From positions 372,001-436,000 of the forward strand of contig JACKFA010000008.1 in assembly GCA_020632715.1 (NCBI GenBank): a stretch of 64,000 nucleotides of DNA. The letters run 5' to 3'. Positions 1 through 8,987 of the stretch are shown here, piece by piece. Position numbers and translations under genes: made by a program. This DNA is from Deltaproteobacteria bacterium (GTDB lineage: Bacteria > Myxococcota_A > UBA9042 > PHBI01). How positions within the stretch are numbered: position 1 is the stretch's first letter; the number at the start of each line of letters is the position of its first letter. The notes beneath the pieces are model-generated. The model was given only the letters and a program-made list of their open reading frames with translations. It was not told the origin of the DNA and ran no database searches.

Positions 1-3000
1 GCCGCGTCCCGTCACTGAACGTCGCCGCCGCCTCCAGCTGCGCCGTCGCGCCCACCACCCCCGAGAACGTCGTCGGGAACGTCGTCGTCACCTGCGTCAC
101 CACCACCGGCACCGACACCACCTGCATCGTCAACGGCCCCGACGTCGCGCCGCCGAGCGCGCCGCGCACCACCGCCGCACCCTCCGCGAGCGCGTGAACG
201 TGGTTCACGTCGACCACCTCGAGCGCCCCGCCCACGACCGTGTAGGTCGTCCCAGCGCGCGTCGACACGTCGATCCGATGGTCGTCCGTCAGCACCGTCA
301 CGAGCTCGAGGCTCGCCTGCTGCCAGATCCCCGTCCCCTCGAGCGGGCTCAACACCGTCTCGCTCACCGAAGCCGACCCCGGGTACGCCGGCCACGGCCG
401 CGACGCGAGCTCGAAGCGCTCGTGCCGGACCACGTTCACGACCGCCGTGAGCGCGACCCCCGTGTGCTCGAACGCCACCTTCAGCGTCGCCTGCCCGACG
501 CCGTTCCCCGTCGGCACCACGCGCACCCCGTGCTCGTCCGCGACCACCGCGAACAGGTCGCTCGGATCGCCCGAGACGTCGTCGTAGCGCGTCCGCGGAT
601 CCAGCGTGAAGTCCGCCGCCGTCCCGTTCTCGTAGTCGAGCCGCACGCTCACGGCCGCCTCGGTCGCGACCCCCGCGAGCGCCGCCGGGTTCGCCGCGCT
701 CACCGCGATCCGCGGCGCGCTCACCGTCACCTCGCCGCCGACGGCGTCCGGGAGGTTCAGCACCACCGCCCCCACGCCCTGCGCCACCTCCGCGCCGCAC
801 GCCTCCCAGCGCGCGCCCACGAGCTCCCCCTGCCCCGCCGCGAGCGCCGTCACCTCCGGCGGGTCGCTCGTCGCCGTGAGCAGCGTCTCGTCGAGGCTCT
901 CGATCGTCACCCCGTCCGCCGGCGACAGCGCCGCCCGCGTCCCGTCAGCGAGTCGCGCCCACACGAGCACCGTCCCGCGCGCGCCCTCGGCCTCGAGCAC
1001 CTGGAGCGCCCGCGCCGTCACCGGCCGCTCGCCGGTCGGATCCTCCGCCGGCCCGCTCGGCACGGCCCCGACGCCCACCGACGTCACGACGACCACGTCC
1101 AGACCGAGCACCGCGACCTCCGTGTCCTCCACGACCACGGTCGCCTCTCCCAGCACCTCGCCGCCCGGCCCCACCGCGCGGACCGCCGTCGTCCCCGCCG
1201 CGACCCCGCGAACGCGCCCATCCGCCACCGACGCCACGCCGACGTCCGCGCTCTCGAGCGCCACCGGCACGCGCCCCGTGAAGGTGGCGGCGCCATCCCC
1301 GAACGTCGCCTCGACCACGACCGCCGCGTCCTCGAAGCGCGCCGACCCACAGGCCGCGTCAAGCCAGCCCGCCACGCGCTCGAGCGTCCCGTCCGCGATC
1401 GTCACCGTCAGCGGCAGCGCCGGCTTCCACGTCCGCACCGGCACCCCGACCGAGAACCCGCCGTAGCTCACCGCCACGCTCCGGCCCCCCGCCGTCGGCC
1501 CCGCCCCGACGACGCAGCCCGGCGCCCCGGCGCACGTCGCCGACGCCGTCACCACCGCGTCCGGGAGCGCCGCGCGCACCGCGCGGACCGCGATCGCGCT
1601 CGTCACGACCGCGCCCGTCAGCGCCTCGACGTCCACGAGCTGCGCTCGCGTGCTCGTCGCCACGATCCCGCGCACCGGGTCGTCCGCGACCACGAGCGCC
1701 CCTGCCCCCGCCATGGCCGTCCCCTTCGCCACGAGCGGCGCGCTCTGCGGGTCGAGCAGGTCCTCCACCACGCCGGCGATCGGCGCGCTCGCGGTAGCCG
1801 CCGCCCCGGCCTTCACCCGGAACGTCACGCGACCCACCTCGAACGGCCCCGCCGTCCCCGACCCGGCCACGCCCACGAGCTTCACCGTGCCGCCCGGGAG
1901 CACGTTCGACACGCCGTCCGCGAGGCTCGCCGCGAGGCTCACCCCGGTCACCTCGAGCAGCGCCTCGTCGTAGGTCACCGAGACGTCGAACGCGCCGAGC
2001 TCGCGGCCCCCCGTCAGCGCCGTCACCGGCACCGAGAAGCTCGTCCCCGCGCGCCGCGGCCCGAGCGGCAGCACGAGCGCCACCCCCGCCGAAGGCGACG
2101 AGGGCGCCACGTAGCCGTGTAGCGTCACCGACTCCGGCGCCGTCTCGAGATCCCCGGCGACCGCCGTCACCAGCGCGACCCCGTCCGCCGCGCCGAACCA
2201 CGCCGCCGGCGCGCTCGCGGCCACGTCGCACGTCCCGTCCGCGCCCGTCGTGCACGTCGCCGTGAGCGTGGTCTGCCCGGCCTTCTGGATCCGGAGCGTC
2301 ACCGCCGTCGGCGCGACCTGCGACTGCCCGAGCGCGTCGCGCACCTGCACGACCGCCGCGATCCCGGGCTGGTCGCGCCACGCGTCGCCCGCGCGCACGA
2401 TCGCGTTCAACGACGCCGCCGGGAGCCGCGGCGCCGCGTAGCTCGCCTGGCCCTCGACCGCGCCGACGCTGGCGATCACGGCGCCCGCCGTGCCCCCGGG
2501 TTCCGAGAGGAGCCCGCCGAGCACCTGCGAGAACGAGCCGTCCCCGGCGTCGCTCGGCGTCACAGGGCCCGAGAGGAAGCCTGGGCTCCCGGGCGCGAGC
2601 CGGAACGCGAGGTCGACCCCGTCGAGCCCGAGCTCGGGCGGGCCGCTCGGGACGCAGGCGCCGTCGAGGAGATCGAAGCCCTCGGCGCAGGCGACGCAGG
2701 CGCTCGCGACCCCGTCGTCACACGTGACCACCGCGCAGTCGGCGATGGGCGCGCACGCCGCGCACGACGCCGTCCCGTCGCCGTAGCTGCCGTCGGGGCA
2801 GTCGCAGGTCCGCCCGCCGAGGAGATCGTGGCAGACGCCCCCCGGCCCACACGGGGCCCCCGCGCAGTCGTCGACGTCGGCGCACACCCCGCCCGAGACC
2901 TCGTACCCCGCGTCGCACGCCGCGCAGGCCGCGTCGGTCCCGCTCGTGCAGCGCACGTCGAGGCAGCCCGTCAGCGCCGGGCACGCCGCGCAGGAGGTCG

Positions 3001-5551
3001 TGCCGTCGCCATAGCTCCCGTCGGGGCAGTCGCAGGTGTAGGTCCCGAGCCCGTCCGTGCACGTGCCGGCCCCGCACGGCGCGCCCGCGCAGTCGTCCAC
3101 GTTCTGGCAGCCGCCCGCGCCGTTGCTCTCGTAGCCGCCGACGCAGGTCGCGCACGCGCTGTCGGTCGCGGACGTGCAGGTCACCGCCGCGCAGTTCGCG
3201 ATCGGCGCGCACGCCGTGCAAGCGGTCGTACCGTCGCCGCGGTAGCCGTCGGGGCAGTCGCACCCGTAGGACTCGAGCCCGTCCACGCACGCGCCCGGCG
3301 CGCACGCGCCGGCAGGGCAGTCGTCGATCGGCGCGCAACCACCGGCCCCGTCGAGCTCGAATCCCGCGGCGCAGCCGGTGCACGCCGCGTCGGCCGCGCC
3401 CGTGCACGCGACGCTCGCGCAGTTCGCGACCGCGGCGCACGGCTGGCAGGCCGTCGTCCCCGTCCCCCACGACCCGGCCGGGCAGTCGCAGGTGTAGCCG
3501 AGCACCCCGTCGACGCAGGTCCCGCCCGCGCAGGCGTTACCCGGGCAGTCGTCGACGTTGGCGCACGCGCCGTCCTCGAGCTCGTACCCGCCCGCGCACG
3601 CGGTGCACGCGGCGTCCGTCGCGGTCGTGCAGCTCGCGCTCGCGCAGCCGTCCGGGAGCGCGCACGCCGCGCACGTCGTGCCGTCGAACCAGCGCCCCGC
3701 CGCGCACTCGCAGCGATAGAGCGGCACCTCGTCGACGCACGTCCCGTCGCCACAGGGCGCCGACGCGCAGCCGTCGATGTCCTGACAGCCCCCCTGCCCG
3801 CTCGGCTGGTAGCCCTCGGCGCACGTCGTGCACGTCGCGTCCGACGCGGTCGTGCACGTGGCGGCCTCACACCCGGGGAGCTCCGCGCACGCGGCGCACA
3901 TGGTCCCATCGAAGAACGCCCCGGCCGGGCACGCGCAGGTGTAGGCGTTCGCGCCGGCGTCCGTGCAGCTTCCTGCACCGCACGGGTCGCTCGCGCAGTC
4001 GTCGACGTCCGCGCACCCGCCGGCGCCGTCGCTCGCGAAGCCCGACGCGCACGCGGCGCACGTCGCGTCGTCGGCGCCCGCGCAGGTCACCTCGGCGCAG
4101 CCAGCGACCGCCGCGCAGGCGACACACGTCCCGTCGGCCGCGTAGGCGCCGGCGTCGCAGGTACAGACATAGGCGTTCGCGCCGGCGTCGACGCACGTCC
4201 CGAGGCCGCACGGGGCGCTCGCGCAGTCGTCGACGTCCGCGCAGCCGCCCGCGCCGTCGCTCGCGAAGCCCGCCGCGCACTCCCCGCAGACGGCGTCGTC
4301 CGCGGAGGTGCAGGTCGCGAGCGCGCAACCCGCCGGCGCGACGCACGCGACGCAGGTGCCGGCGTCCTCGTAGAAGCCCGCGTCGCAGGCGCAGGACCAC
4401 GTGCCCGCGCCCGTGTCCGTGCAGGCGCCGTCGCCGCACGGGTCGCCGGCGCAGTCGTCGATGTCGGCGCAGCCCCCCTGGCCGTCGAGCTCGCTGCCCT
4501 CCGAGCAGGCCGTGCAGGTCGCGTCCGCCGCGGTGGTGCAGGTCGCGGCCGCGCACCCCTCGCCGAGGACGCACGCCGCGCAGGTCGTCCCGTCGTCGTA
4601 CTCGCCACCCGGGCAGTCGCAGCTGTACGGCGCGCCGGCGCCCACGCCGTCGACGCAGGTGCCGTCACCGCACGGGGCGGCCGCGCACCCGTCGATGTCC
4701 TGACACCCGCCCGCGCCGTTCGACTGGAACCCCTCCGCGCACGCGGTGCAGGTGACGTCGGTCGCGGACGCGCAGGTCACGGCCTCGCAGCCCGTGGGCG
4801 CCGCGCAGGTCGCGCAGGTCGCGCCGTCGTCGTAGGTGCCGGCGGGGCAGTCGCAGGTGTAGGCGTTCGCGCCGGCGTCGGCGCACGTGCCGGCGCCGCA
4901 CGGGGCGTCGACGCAGTCGTCGATGTCCGCGCAGCCACCGACACCGTCCCCCGCGAACCCGTCGAGGCAGCTCACGCAGGTCACGTCGTCCGCGGTCGTG
5001 CAGGTCACGACGTCGCAGCCGCTCGGCGCTGGGCAGGCGGCGCAGGTCTCGCCGTCGTCGTAGGTGCTCCCCGTGCAGGTGCAGCTGTAGCCGCCGTCGC
5101 CGTCGTCGACGCAGGAGCCGACGCCGCACGGCGCCGCGAAGCAGCCATCCGACGCCTGACACTCGTCCCCCTTCCAGCCATCCGGGCACGCGCAGGCGTA
5201 GCCGCCGGGGGCCTCGCTGCAGACGCCTCCGTGCTGGCACGGGTCGTTGTCGCACGCCGCCGGCACGCAGACGAGGCTGCTGCTGCACGCGCCGCTCGCG
5301 CACGTGACCCCGTCGATGCACGGCTCGCCCTCGCACGCGCCGCAGGCGCCGCCGCAGTCGACGCCGGTCTCGTCGCCGTCCTGCACGCCGTCCTGGCAGA
5401 GGGGGTCGGCGCACACGCCGGCCGAACAGACCGCCCCGCCAGGGCAGTCGGAGCTCGTCTCACAGGTGGTCCCCTCGTCGCACGCGGCGAGCTGGGTGGC
5501 GGCGAGGACGAGGGCGCAAAAGGACGCGGCAGCGGCGAGCGTTCGACGCAT
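1..5551 (-). CDS. Giant surface lipoprotein, partial: EGF-like repeats, cohesin-like and TMEM132-like Ig domains
   Basis: The reading frame is open from an ATG at 5551 to the left edge, giving 1850 codons with no stop; the C-terminus lies outside the window. The N-terminus is a lipoprotein signal (hydrophobic stretch ending LAAC at about residue 24). Residues ~130-950 hold about eleven cysteine-rich EGF-like units of ~76 residues (pattern DIDDCxxxPCGxGTC...CDCPxGxYDDGxTCxxC). From ~1147 to ~1288 is a cohesin-like beta domain (SFSVPVTALTG, then LGAFDVSVTYDEALLEVTGV). After it come Ig/BIG-like domains with a WKPALPL...GW motif (W1375, W1396), cysteines C1340, C1346, C1401 and C1585, and further SDGTR-type BIG2 modules up to the edge. 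The order and motifs resemble animal TMEM132 ectodomains as I remember them. The architecture suggests an adhesin anchored to the outer surface; its ligand is unknown. Frame choice is supported by continuous Cys spacing and by lack of stops. Confidence 0.88.
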   Translation of the reverse strand, partial: MRRTLAAAASFCALVLAATQLAACDEGTTCETSSDCPGGAVCSAGVCADPLCQDGVQDGDETGVDCGGACGACEGEPCIDGVTCASGACSSSLVCVPAACDNDPCQHGGVCSEAPGGYACACPDGWKGDECQASDGCFAAPCGVGSCVDDGDGGYSCTCTGSTYDDGETCAACPAPSGCDVVTCTTADDVTCVSCLDGFAGDGVGGCADIDDCVDAPCGAGTCADAGANAYTCDCPAGTYDDGATCATCAAPTGCEAVTCASATDVTCTACAEGFQSNGAGGCQDIDGCAAAPCGDGTCVDGVGAGAPYSCDCPGGEYDDGTTCAACVLGEGCAAATCTTAADATCTACSEGSELDGQGGCADIDDCAGDPCGDGACTDTGAGTWSCACDAGFYEDAGTCVACVAPAGCALATCTSADDAVCGECAAGFASDGAGGCADVDDCASAPCGLGTCVDAGANAYVCTCDAGAYAADGTCVACAAVAGCAEVTCAGADDATCAACASGFASDGAGGCADVDDCASDPCGAGSCTDAGANAYTCACPAGAFFDGTMCAACAELPGCEAATCTTASDATCTTCAEGYQPSGQGGCQDIDGCASAPCGDGTCVDEVPLYRCECAAGRWFDGTTCAACALPDGCASASCTTATDAACTACAGGYELEDGACANVDDCPGNACAGGTCVDGVLGYTCDCPAGSWGTGTTACQPCAAVANCASVACTGAADAACTGCAAGFELDGAGGCAPIDDCPAGACAPGACVDGLESYGCDCPDGYRGDGTTACTACAPIANCAAVTCTSATDSACATCVGGYESNGAGGCQNVDDCAGAPCGAGTCTDGLGTYTCDCPDGSYGDGTTSCAACPALTGCLDVRCTSGTDAACAACDAGYEVSGGVCADVDDCAGAPCGPGGVCHDLLGGRTCDCPDGSYGDGTASCAACAPIADCAVVTCDDGVASACVACAEGFDLLDGACVPSGPPELGLDGVDLAFRLAPGSPGFLSGPVTPSDAGDGSFSQVLGGLLSEPGGTAGAVIASVGAVEGQASYAAPRLPAASLNAIVRAGDAWRDQPGIAAVVQVRDALGQSQVAPTAVTLRIQKAGQTTLTATCTTGADGTCDVAASAPAAWFGAADGVALVTAVAGDLETAPESVTLHGYVAPSSPSAGVALVLPLGPRRAGTSFSVPVTALTGGRELGAFDVSVTYDEALLEVTGVSLAASLADGVSNVLPGGTVKLVGVAGSGTAGPFEVGRVTFRVKAGAAATASAPIAGVVEDLLDPQSAPLVAKGTAMAGAGALVVADDPVRGIVATSTRAQLVDVEALTGAVVTSAIAVRAVRAALPDAVVTASATCAGAPGCVVGAGPTAGGRSVAVSYGGFSVGVPVRTWKPALPLTVTIADGTLERVAGWLDAACGSARFEDAAVVVEATFGDGAATFTGRVPVALESADVGVASVADGRVRGVAAGTTAVRAVGPGGEVLGEATVVVEDTEVAVLGLDVVVVTSVGVGAVPSGPAEDPTGERPVTARALQVLEAEGARGTVLVWARLADGTRAALSPADGVTIESLDETLLTATSDPPEVTALAAGQGELVGARWEACGAEVAQGVGAVVLNLPDAVGGEVTVSAPRIAVSAANPAALAGVATEAAVSVRLDYENGTAADFTLDPRTRYDDVSGDPSDLFAVVADEHGVRVVPTGNGVGQATLKVAFEHTGVALTAVVNVVRHERFELASRPWPAYPGSASVSETVLSPLEGTGIWQQASLELVTVLTDDHRIDVSTRAGTTYTVVGGALEVVDVNHVHALAEGAAVVRGALGGATSGPLTMQVVSVPVVVTQVTTTFPTTFSGVVGATAQLEAAATFSDGTR

Positions 5552-5896
5552 GGGTGGTTCCGGGCGTGAGCAATGGAACGCACGTCGGCGCGAGGCGTGG
5601 CTGGCGACGCCTGGTCCGACGGCGATGAATCAGTGTCGCCGACAGAACCATGCGTTTGTAGTCGACTCAAGGCTCACGTCATAAAATGTCGTAGACCTCG
5701 CCGTCGACCCGCACGCCACGCGGGGCTGCGCGCTGTGTCCAGGATCGCGGACAGGCGGCGGGCGCGAGCGGTCCTGGATCCTGGACACTCGACGGGGGGA
5801 CGAGCACGCCGGGTGCCCCGGGGCCCGAAACGACGACGGCGCCCACATGGGGCGCCGTCATGGTCGGGATCAGGTCCGTAGCAGAGGAGACACCTT
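5552..5896. other. Non-coding upstream region of the giant lipoprotein gene
   Basis: No convincing gene is present. It is locally less GC-rich near 5620-5690, where the promoter of the minus-strand lipoprotein gene would be expected, but no clear -35/-10 pair was identified. It contains a perfect 12-bp inverted repeat (GTGTCCAGGATC at 5735-5746 against 5777-5788, 30-nt loop) and a second hairpin at 5835-5859 listed separately. Just before the 164-bp element, 5889-5900 reads ACACCTTCTCAG, which copies the terminal bases of that element. Confidence 0.5.
5835..5859 (-). terminator. Candidate intrinsic terminator hairpin
   Basis: A 10-bp GC stem (GACGGCGCCC at 5835-5844 pairing with 5850-5859) closes a short loop. 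Read on the minus strand it is followed by a short T-containing stretch (GTCGTCGTTTC). It lies downstream of the minus-strand gene ending at 6057, beyond the 164-bp element, so it could stop read-through into the lipoprotein gene. Confidence 0.42.
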
Positions 5897-6060
5897 CTCA
5901 GAAGGTGTTTCACTATTCGGACCGAGCCCGGCGACGCGTCGTGATTCCAGGTGGTTACGTGAGGAGGGAGCGTGCCCATAGGCACGTGACCGACGAGCGG
6001 AACCGCCTGAAATCACAAGAGCAAGCCAGGCGACGGGAGAATACTGAAACACCTTCTCAG
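5897..6060 (-). repeat. 164-bp palindromic element, copy A
   Basis: One of three near-identical 164-bp elements. It is bounded by CTCAG on both sides and has perfect terminal inverted repeats (AAGGTGTTTCA... at the left, its complement at the right), with a longer imperfect inverted repeat running almost to a central GTGCCCATAGGCAC hairpin. The right end supplies the TGA stop codon of the minus-strand gene at 6057-6932. Copy A differs from the consensus by one base near the left end (TTTCAC instead of TTTCAG). No ORF of its own is credible, which suits a non-autonomous MITE-like or REP-like sequence. Confidence 0.85.
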
Positions 6061-6932
6061 TCCTCGTGCTCCTCGGTCTCCTCTTCCTCGTCGCCCTCGC
6101 CGCCTTCCTCTTCGTCGTCGCCGACGAGGAGCTCCTCGTCGTCGAGCGCGACGACCTCCTCGTCCTCCGGGAGGTCCTCGTCGTCGATGTCGTCCTCCTC
6201 CTCGTCGTCGGAGTCGTCATCGTCGTCGTCCTCGTCCTCCTCGTCGTCCTCTTCCTCTTCCTCGTCCTCGAGGTCGTCGACGTCCTCGTCCTCCTCGTCG
6301 TCGAGATCGATGTCGAGGTCCTCGTCCTCCACGTCGATGTCGATGTCGAGATCGTCGTCACCGTCCTTCGAGCGCGCGTCCTCGCTCGCCTTGAGCCGCA
6401 GCTTCTCGGCGATGCGCTTCCGACGCGCCTCGGGGTCGTCGTCGACGCGCACGCGGCGCACGACCGCGCTCGCGACCGGCGCGCCCGCCTGGCGCAGCAC
6501 CATCCGCTCGAGCGACATGATGAGCTCGAACTCGCCGTCGACGTCGAGGATCGCCTCCTCGAGGTGCTTCACATGGAGGAAGAAGCGCTTCGACTTCGGG
6601 ACGGCGCGCTTGCCGGGGTACGTGATCGCGATCTGCCCCGGCGTGATGTCCATGTGGTAGGTGTTGTGCTCGCGGATGAACTCGCGGAACTGCTGGATCT
6701 CGAAGCGCCCGTCGCGCCGCGGCTTCACGCGGAAGCGGGTCGTCGGCGGGTTCTGCTCGAGCGTGTAGCGCCGGCACTCGGCGCTCTGCGAGCAGCCGTC
6801 GAGCGGATCGTCGACCTCGTCGATCGCCTGGCAGGTCTTGACGTTCTCCCAGGTCCCGAAGCACGCGAAGGCGCTCGGCGAGCCGGGCTGCAGGATGTAA
6901 GGCTGGAAACGGCCGGCTGTCGGCGTAGTCAT
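6057..6932 (-). CDS. Hypothetical protein with very acidic C-terminal tail
   Basis: I do not recognise the family. The start at 6932 (MTTPTAGRF...) is chosen over a longer upstream ATG because AGGGGAA lies just ahead and the longer N-terminus is Arg-rich frame noise. The 291-residue protein has a compact N-terminal part of about 190 residues with several cysteines (FACFGTW, KTCQAID, DGCSQSAECRRY) and a basic segment (EARRKRIAEKLRLKA). This is followed by roughly 95 residues almost wholly Asp/Glu. There is no signal peptide or membrane segment, so it is probably cytoplasmic. The stop codon TGA is the first three bases inside the CTGAG end of the 164-bp element, so the element forms the immediate 3' untranslated region. 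The acidic tail might bind basic proteins or cations, but this is only a guess from composition. Confidence 0.75.
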   Translation of the reverse strand: MTTPTAGRFQPYILQPGSPSAFACFGTWENVKTCQAIDEVDDPLDGCSQSAECRRYTLEQNPPTTRFRVKPRRDGRFEIQQFREFIREHNTYHMDITPGQIAITYPGKRAVPKSKRFFLHVKHLEEAILDVDGEFELIMSLERMVLRQAGAPVASAVVRRVRVDDDPEARRKRIAEKLRLKASEDARSKDGDDDLDIDIDVEDEDLDIDLDDEEDEDVDDLEDEEEEEDDEEDEDDDDDDSDDEEEDDIDDEDLPEDEEVVALDDEELLVGDDEEEGGEGDEEEETEEHED

Positions 6933-7166
6933 GCTTCCCCTTTCCCCCGGTGTCCTCGGCAGCAGAAGCGCGCGGCGCGGCACGGTGCCACGTCCCGCCC
7001 CGCGACGCAACGATCTTGTCTCGTCGCGCGCCCGCTCACTCCCGGGGCGTCTCGAGGGCGGTCGCCGCGGCCTTCGCCGCGCCGCCACCCGATCCGCGCC
7101 TACCATGGGCACGGAGTCGCCCGAGGCCACCCCTCCGTGAAACCGCCGTCACCTCCCCGAGCGCGG

Positions 7167-8885
7167 CTACGGCGCCAAGGCGCAGAGATCCCGCTCGAAC
7201 GCCGCGAAGCGCACGAGCGCCGCCGCCTTGCCGAGCGACGACTGCGTGATCGTCGCGATGCCCGACGTCACGAGGATCGCCCCGTCCCCGAGCGGGAGCG
7301 CGCCCGCGCCGAGCGGCCCGACGCTGAGCTCGAGGGCGTTCCCGACCGGCGTGGCCGTCGGCGCCGTGTCGATCCCCGTCATCGCGAAGCGCACCGTCTT
7401 CGCGGGGAGGCAGTCGCTGCCGGTGCCGCCGCAGATGTCCTTCGGCACGAACGCCGTGTAGCCGCCGTAGAGCCAGAAGTTGTCGCCGCCGAGCGGCATG
7501 AGCCGGGCGGCGCCGCGCTGGAACGCCGTCCCGAGCCCCGCCGCGCCGGTGTCGACGTCCGTCACCGTGGCCGTGCCGAGCGTCGCGTCGATCACGACCA
7601 CCTGGAGCCGCGCGGCCTCGACGTCGCGCGGGAGGAACGAGCCGTCCGACTGGATCGTGCCGCCCCCGGCCACGAGGACCCGCGCCGTCCCCCCGGCGCC
7701 GTCCGACAAGCGCGCCCCGGCCGCGAAGATCGGCACGCTCGCGAGGCCGTTCACCGTGAGCCGGTCGACCCCGGTGGCGAGCGCCCCCGACGCCGACACG
7801 AGGAGCCCGGCGTTCGCGACGTCGCCGTCGGCGTTGCCGCCCCAGACGAGGAAGCGGTCGCCGAGCGGGACGACCGTCGCGCCGATGCGGCCCGAGTCCG
7901 GGAGCTCGGCGCTCGCGGCCCCGTCGCCGTCGAACCGCGTCATGTTCTGCGAGACGGCGTCGGGATCGTTGCCCACGCCCCCCTGCTCGACGCCGCCCAC
8001 GGCGAGCACCACGCCCGCGTCCGTCGCCGCGAGCGCGGGCAGCGCCGGCAGCGGCTGCGCCACGTCCACCTGCGACTGCTCGGTCTCCGGGTCGTAGATC
8101 TCGGACGCCGCGCTGGGCGCGTCACCGTGCGCCGCCCAGAGCGCGGGCTTGCCGAAGCTCGCGATCACGAGGCGCGTCGTGCCGCCGTAGACCTTGATCT
8201 TGCCGTCCGCCTGCGGCACCGCGAGCGCCATCGCGCGCGCCGACTGGAGCCCGCCGGCCCCCTCGAACTCGCCCGTCGTGCGGTCGTAGCGGTCGATCGT
8301 CGCGGTCGCCGTGGCGGTCACCGTCGACGCCGTGTAGCCCGAGAGGCCGCCGAAGACCCAGGCCGCGTCGCCGTCGGCCGCGAGCGCCGCGAACGCCCTG
8401 CCCTCGCGCATGTCGCGCGCGCCGGCGCTGCTCTCCGCGTTGCCGGTGCACGCGACCTTGTCGACCGGCGTGAGGAACACGGTCGGGAAGGTCTTCTCGT
8501 TCGCGACGACGTCGACGCCGCCGGTCTCCCCGGCCCACAGCGCCTCCGCGCCCGCGCACGCGACGACCCGCAGCGTCATGCCCTGCCCGGGCGGCACGCC
8601 CGGCACGATCACCTCGCCGGCGGCCGTCGCGTCGGAGGCGAGCGCGCTCAGGATCACGGGCGTCCCGCTCGGGATGGCGCCGCCGGTCAGCTCGAGCACG
8701 ACGCGATCCGCGCCGCGCGGGAACTGCCGGTCGCGGTTCTCGTTCGACGCGCAGTCGCCGAGCGCCGCCACGTGGAGCGTGGCCCCGCCGAGCCCGCCGC
8801 CGGGGAGCGCGTCCTCGTCGGCGCACCCGCCGAGCGCGAGGAGGCCCGAGGCGGCGGAGATCATGACCATCGACAGGCTTTTCAT
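7167..8885 (-). CDS. Kelch-like beta-propeller lipoprotein
   Basis: The protein is 572 residues long when started at MKSLSMVMISAASG (ATG at 8885). An ATG nine bases upstream (8894) is possible, but the GCAGGA ribosome site sits at a better distance from 8885. The signal peptide ends in LALGGC, a lipobox, so the mature protein should be lipid-anchored. The body contains repeated blades of the Kelch type (VFGGLSGYTASTV..., KVYGGTTRLV, FLVWGGNADGDV, FWLYGGYTAFVP) separated by glycine/alanine-rich strands, and several cysteines (ACTGNAESS, DICGGTGSDCLP). Such propellers usually mediate binding or sugar recognition at the cell surface; no catalytic residues are evident. It is divergent from mutS, with a 102-bp gap that must hold both promoters. 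Confidence 0.82.
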   Translation of the reverse strand: MKSLSMVMISAASGLLALGGCADEDALPGGGLGGATLHVAALGDCASNENRDRQFPRGADRVVLELTGGAIPSGTPVILSALASDATAAGEVIVPGVPPGQGMTLRVVACAGAEALWAGETGGVDVVANEKTFPTVFLTPVDKVACTGNAESSAGARDMREGRAFAALAADGDAAWVFGGLSGYTASTVTATATATIDRYDRTTGEFEGAGGLQSARAMALAVPQADGKIKVYGGTTRLVIASFGKPALWAAHGDAPSAASEIYDPETEQSQVDVAQPLPALPALAATDAGVVLAVGGVEQGGVGNDPDAVSQNMTRFDGDGAASAELPDSGRIGATVVPLGDRFLVWGGNADGDVANAGLLVSASGALATGVDRLTVNGLASVPIFAAGARLSDGAGGTARVLVAGGGTIQSDGSFLPRDVEAARLQVVVIDATLGTATVTDVDTGAAGLGTAFQRGAARLMPLGGDNFWLYGGYTAFVPKDICGGTGSDCLPAKTVRFAMTGIDTAPTATPVGNALELSVGPLGAGALPLGDGAILVTSGIATITQSSLGKAAALVRFAAFERDLCALAP

Positions 8886-8987
8886 GGCGCCCATCCTGCC
8901 GCCGCTCGCGGCGGAGGGTCAAGCCGGCCCGAGCGCGCCGCGCGCGGGGGGCTTCCGCGCGACCGAGCCGCTTGGTATAGGCCCGCC

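Noticed and set aside
194..2122. Plus-strand frame of 642 codons opposite the giant lipoprotein
   Set aside because: His/Arg-rich translation typical of antisense to GC-rich coding DNA; the minus frame has Cys spacing and recognisable domains.
2700..5160. Regular 228-bp repeats considered as a CRISPR-like array
   Set aside because: The period falls in frame with a cysteine-rich coding repeat and has no short identical repeats with unique spacers.
5897..6060. 164-bp element considered as a structured riboswitch
   Set aside because: It follows stop codons rather than preceding start codons, and the three copies serve unrelated genes with near-identical sequence, which fits a mobile repeat better.
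6066..8987. Very long plus-strand frame leading into mutS
   Set aside because: It is the complement of the acidic tail and the Kelch gene; MutS similarity begins only at MTEPAPDE (8988), and the upstream translation is low-complexity Val/Leu/Arg.
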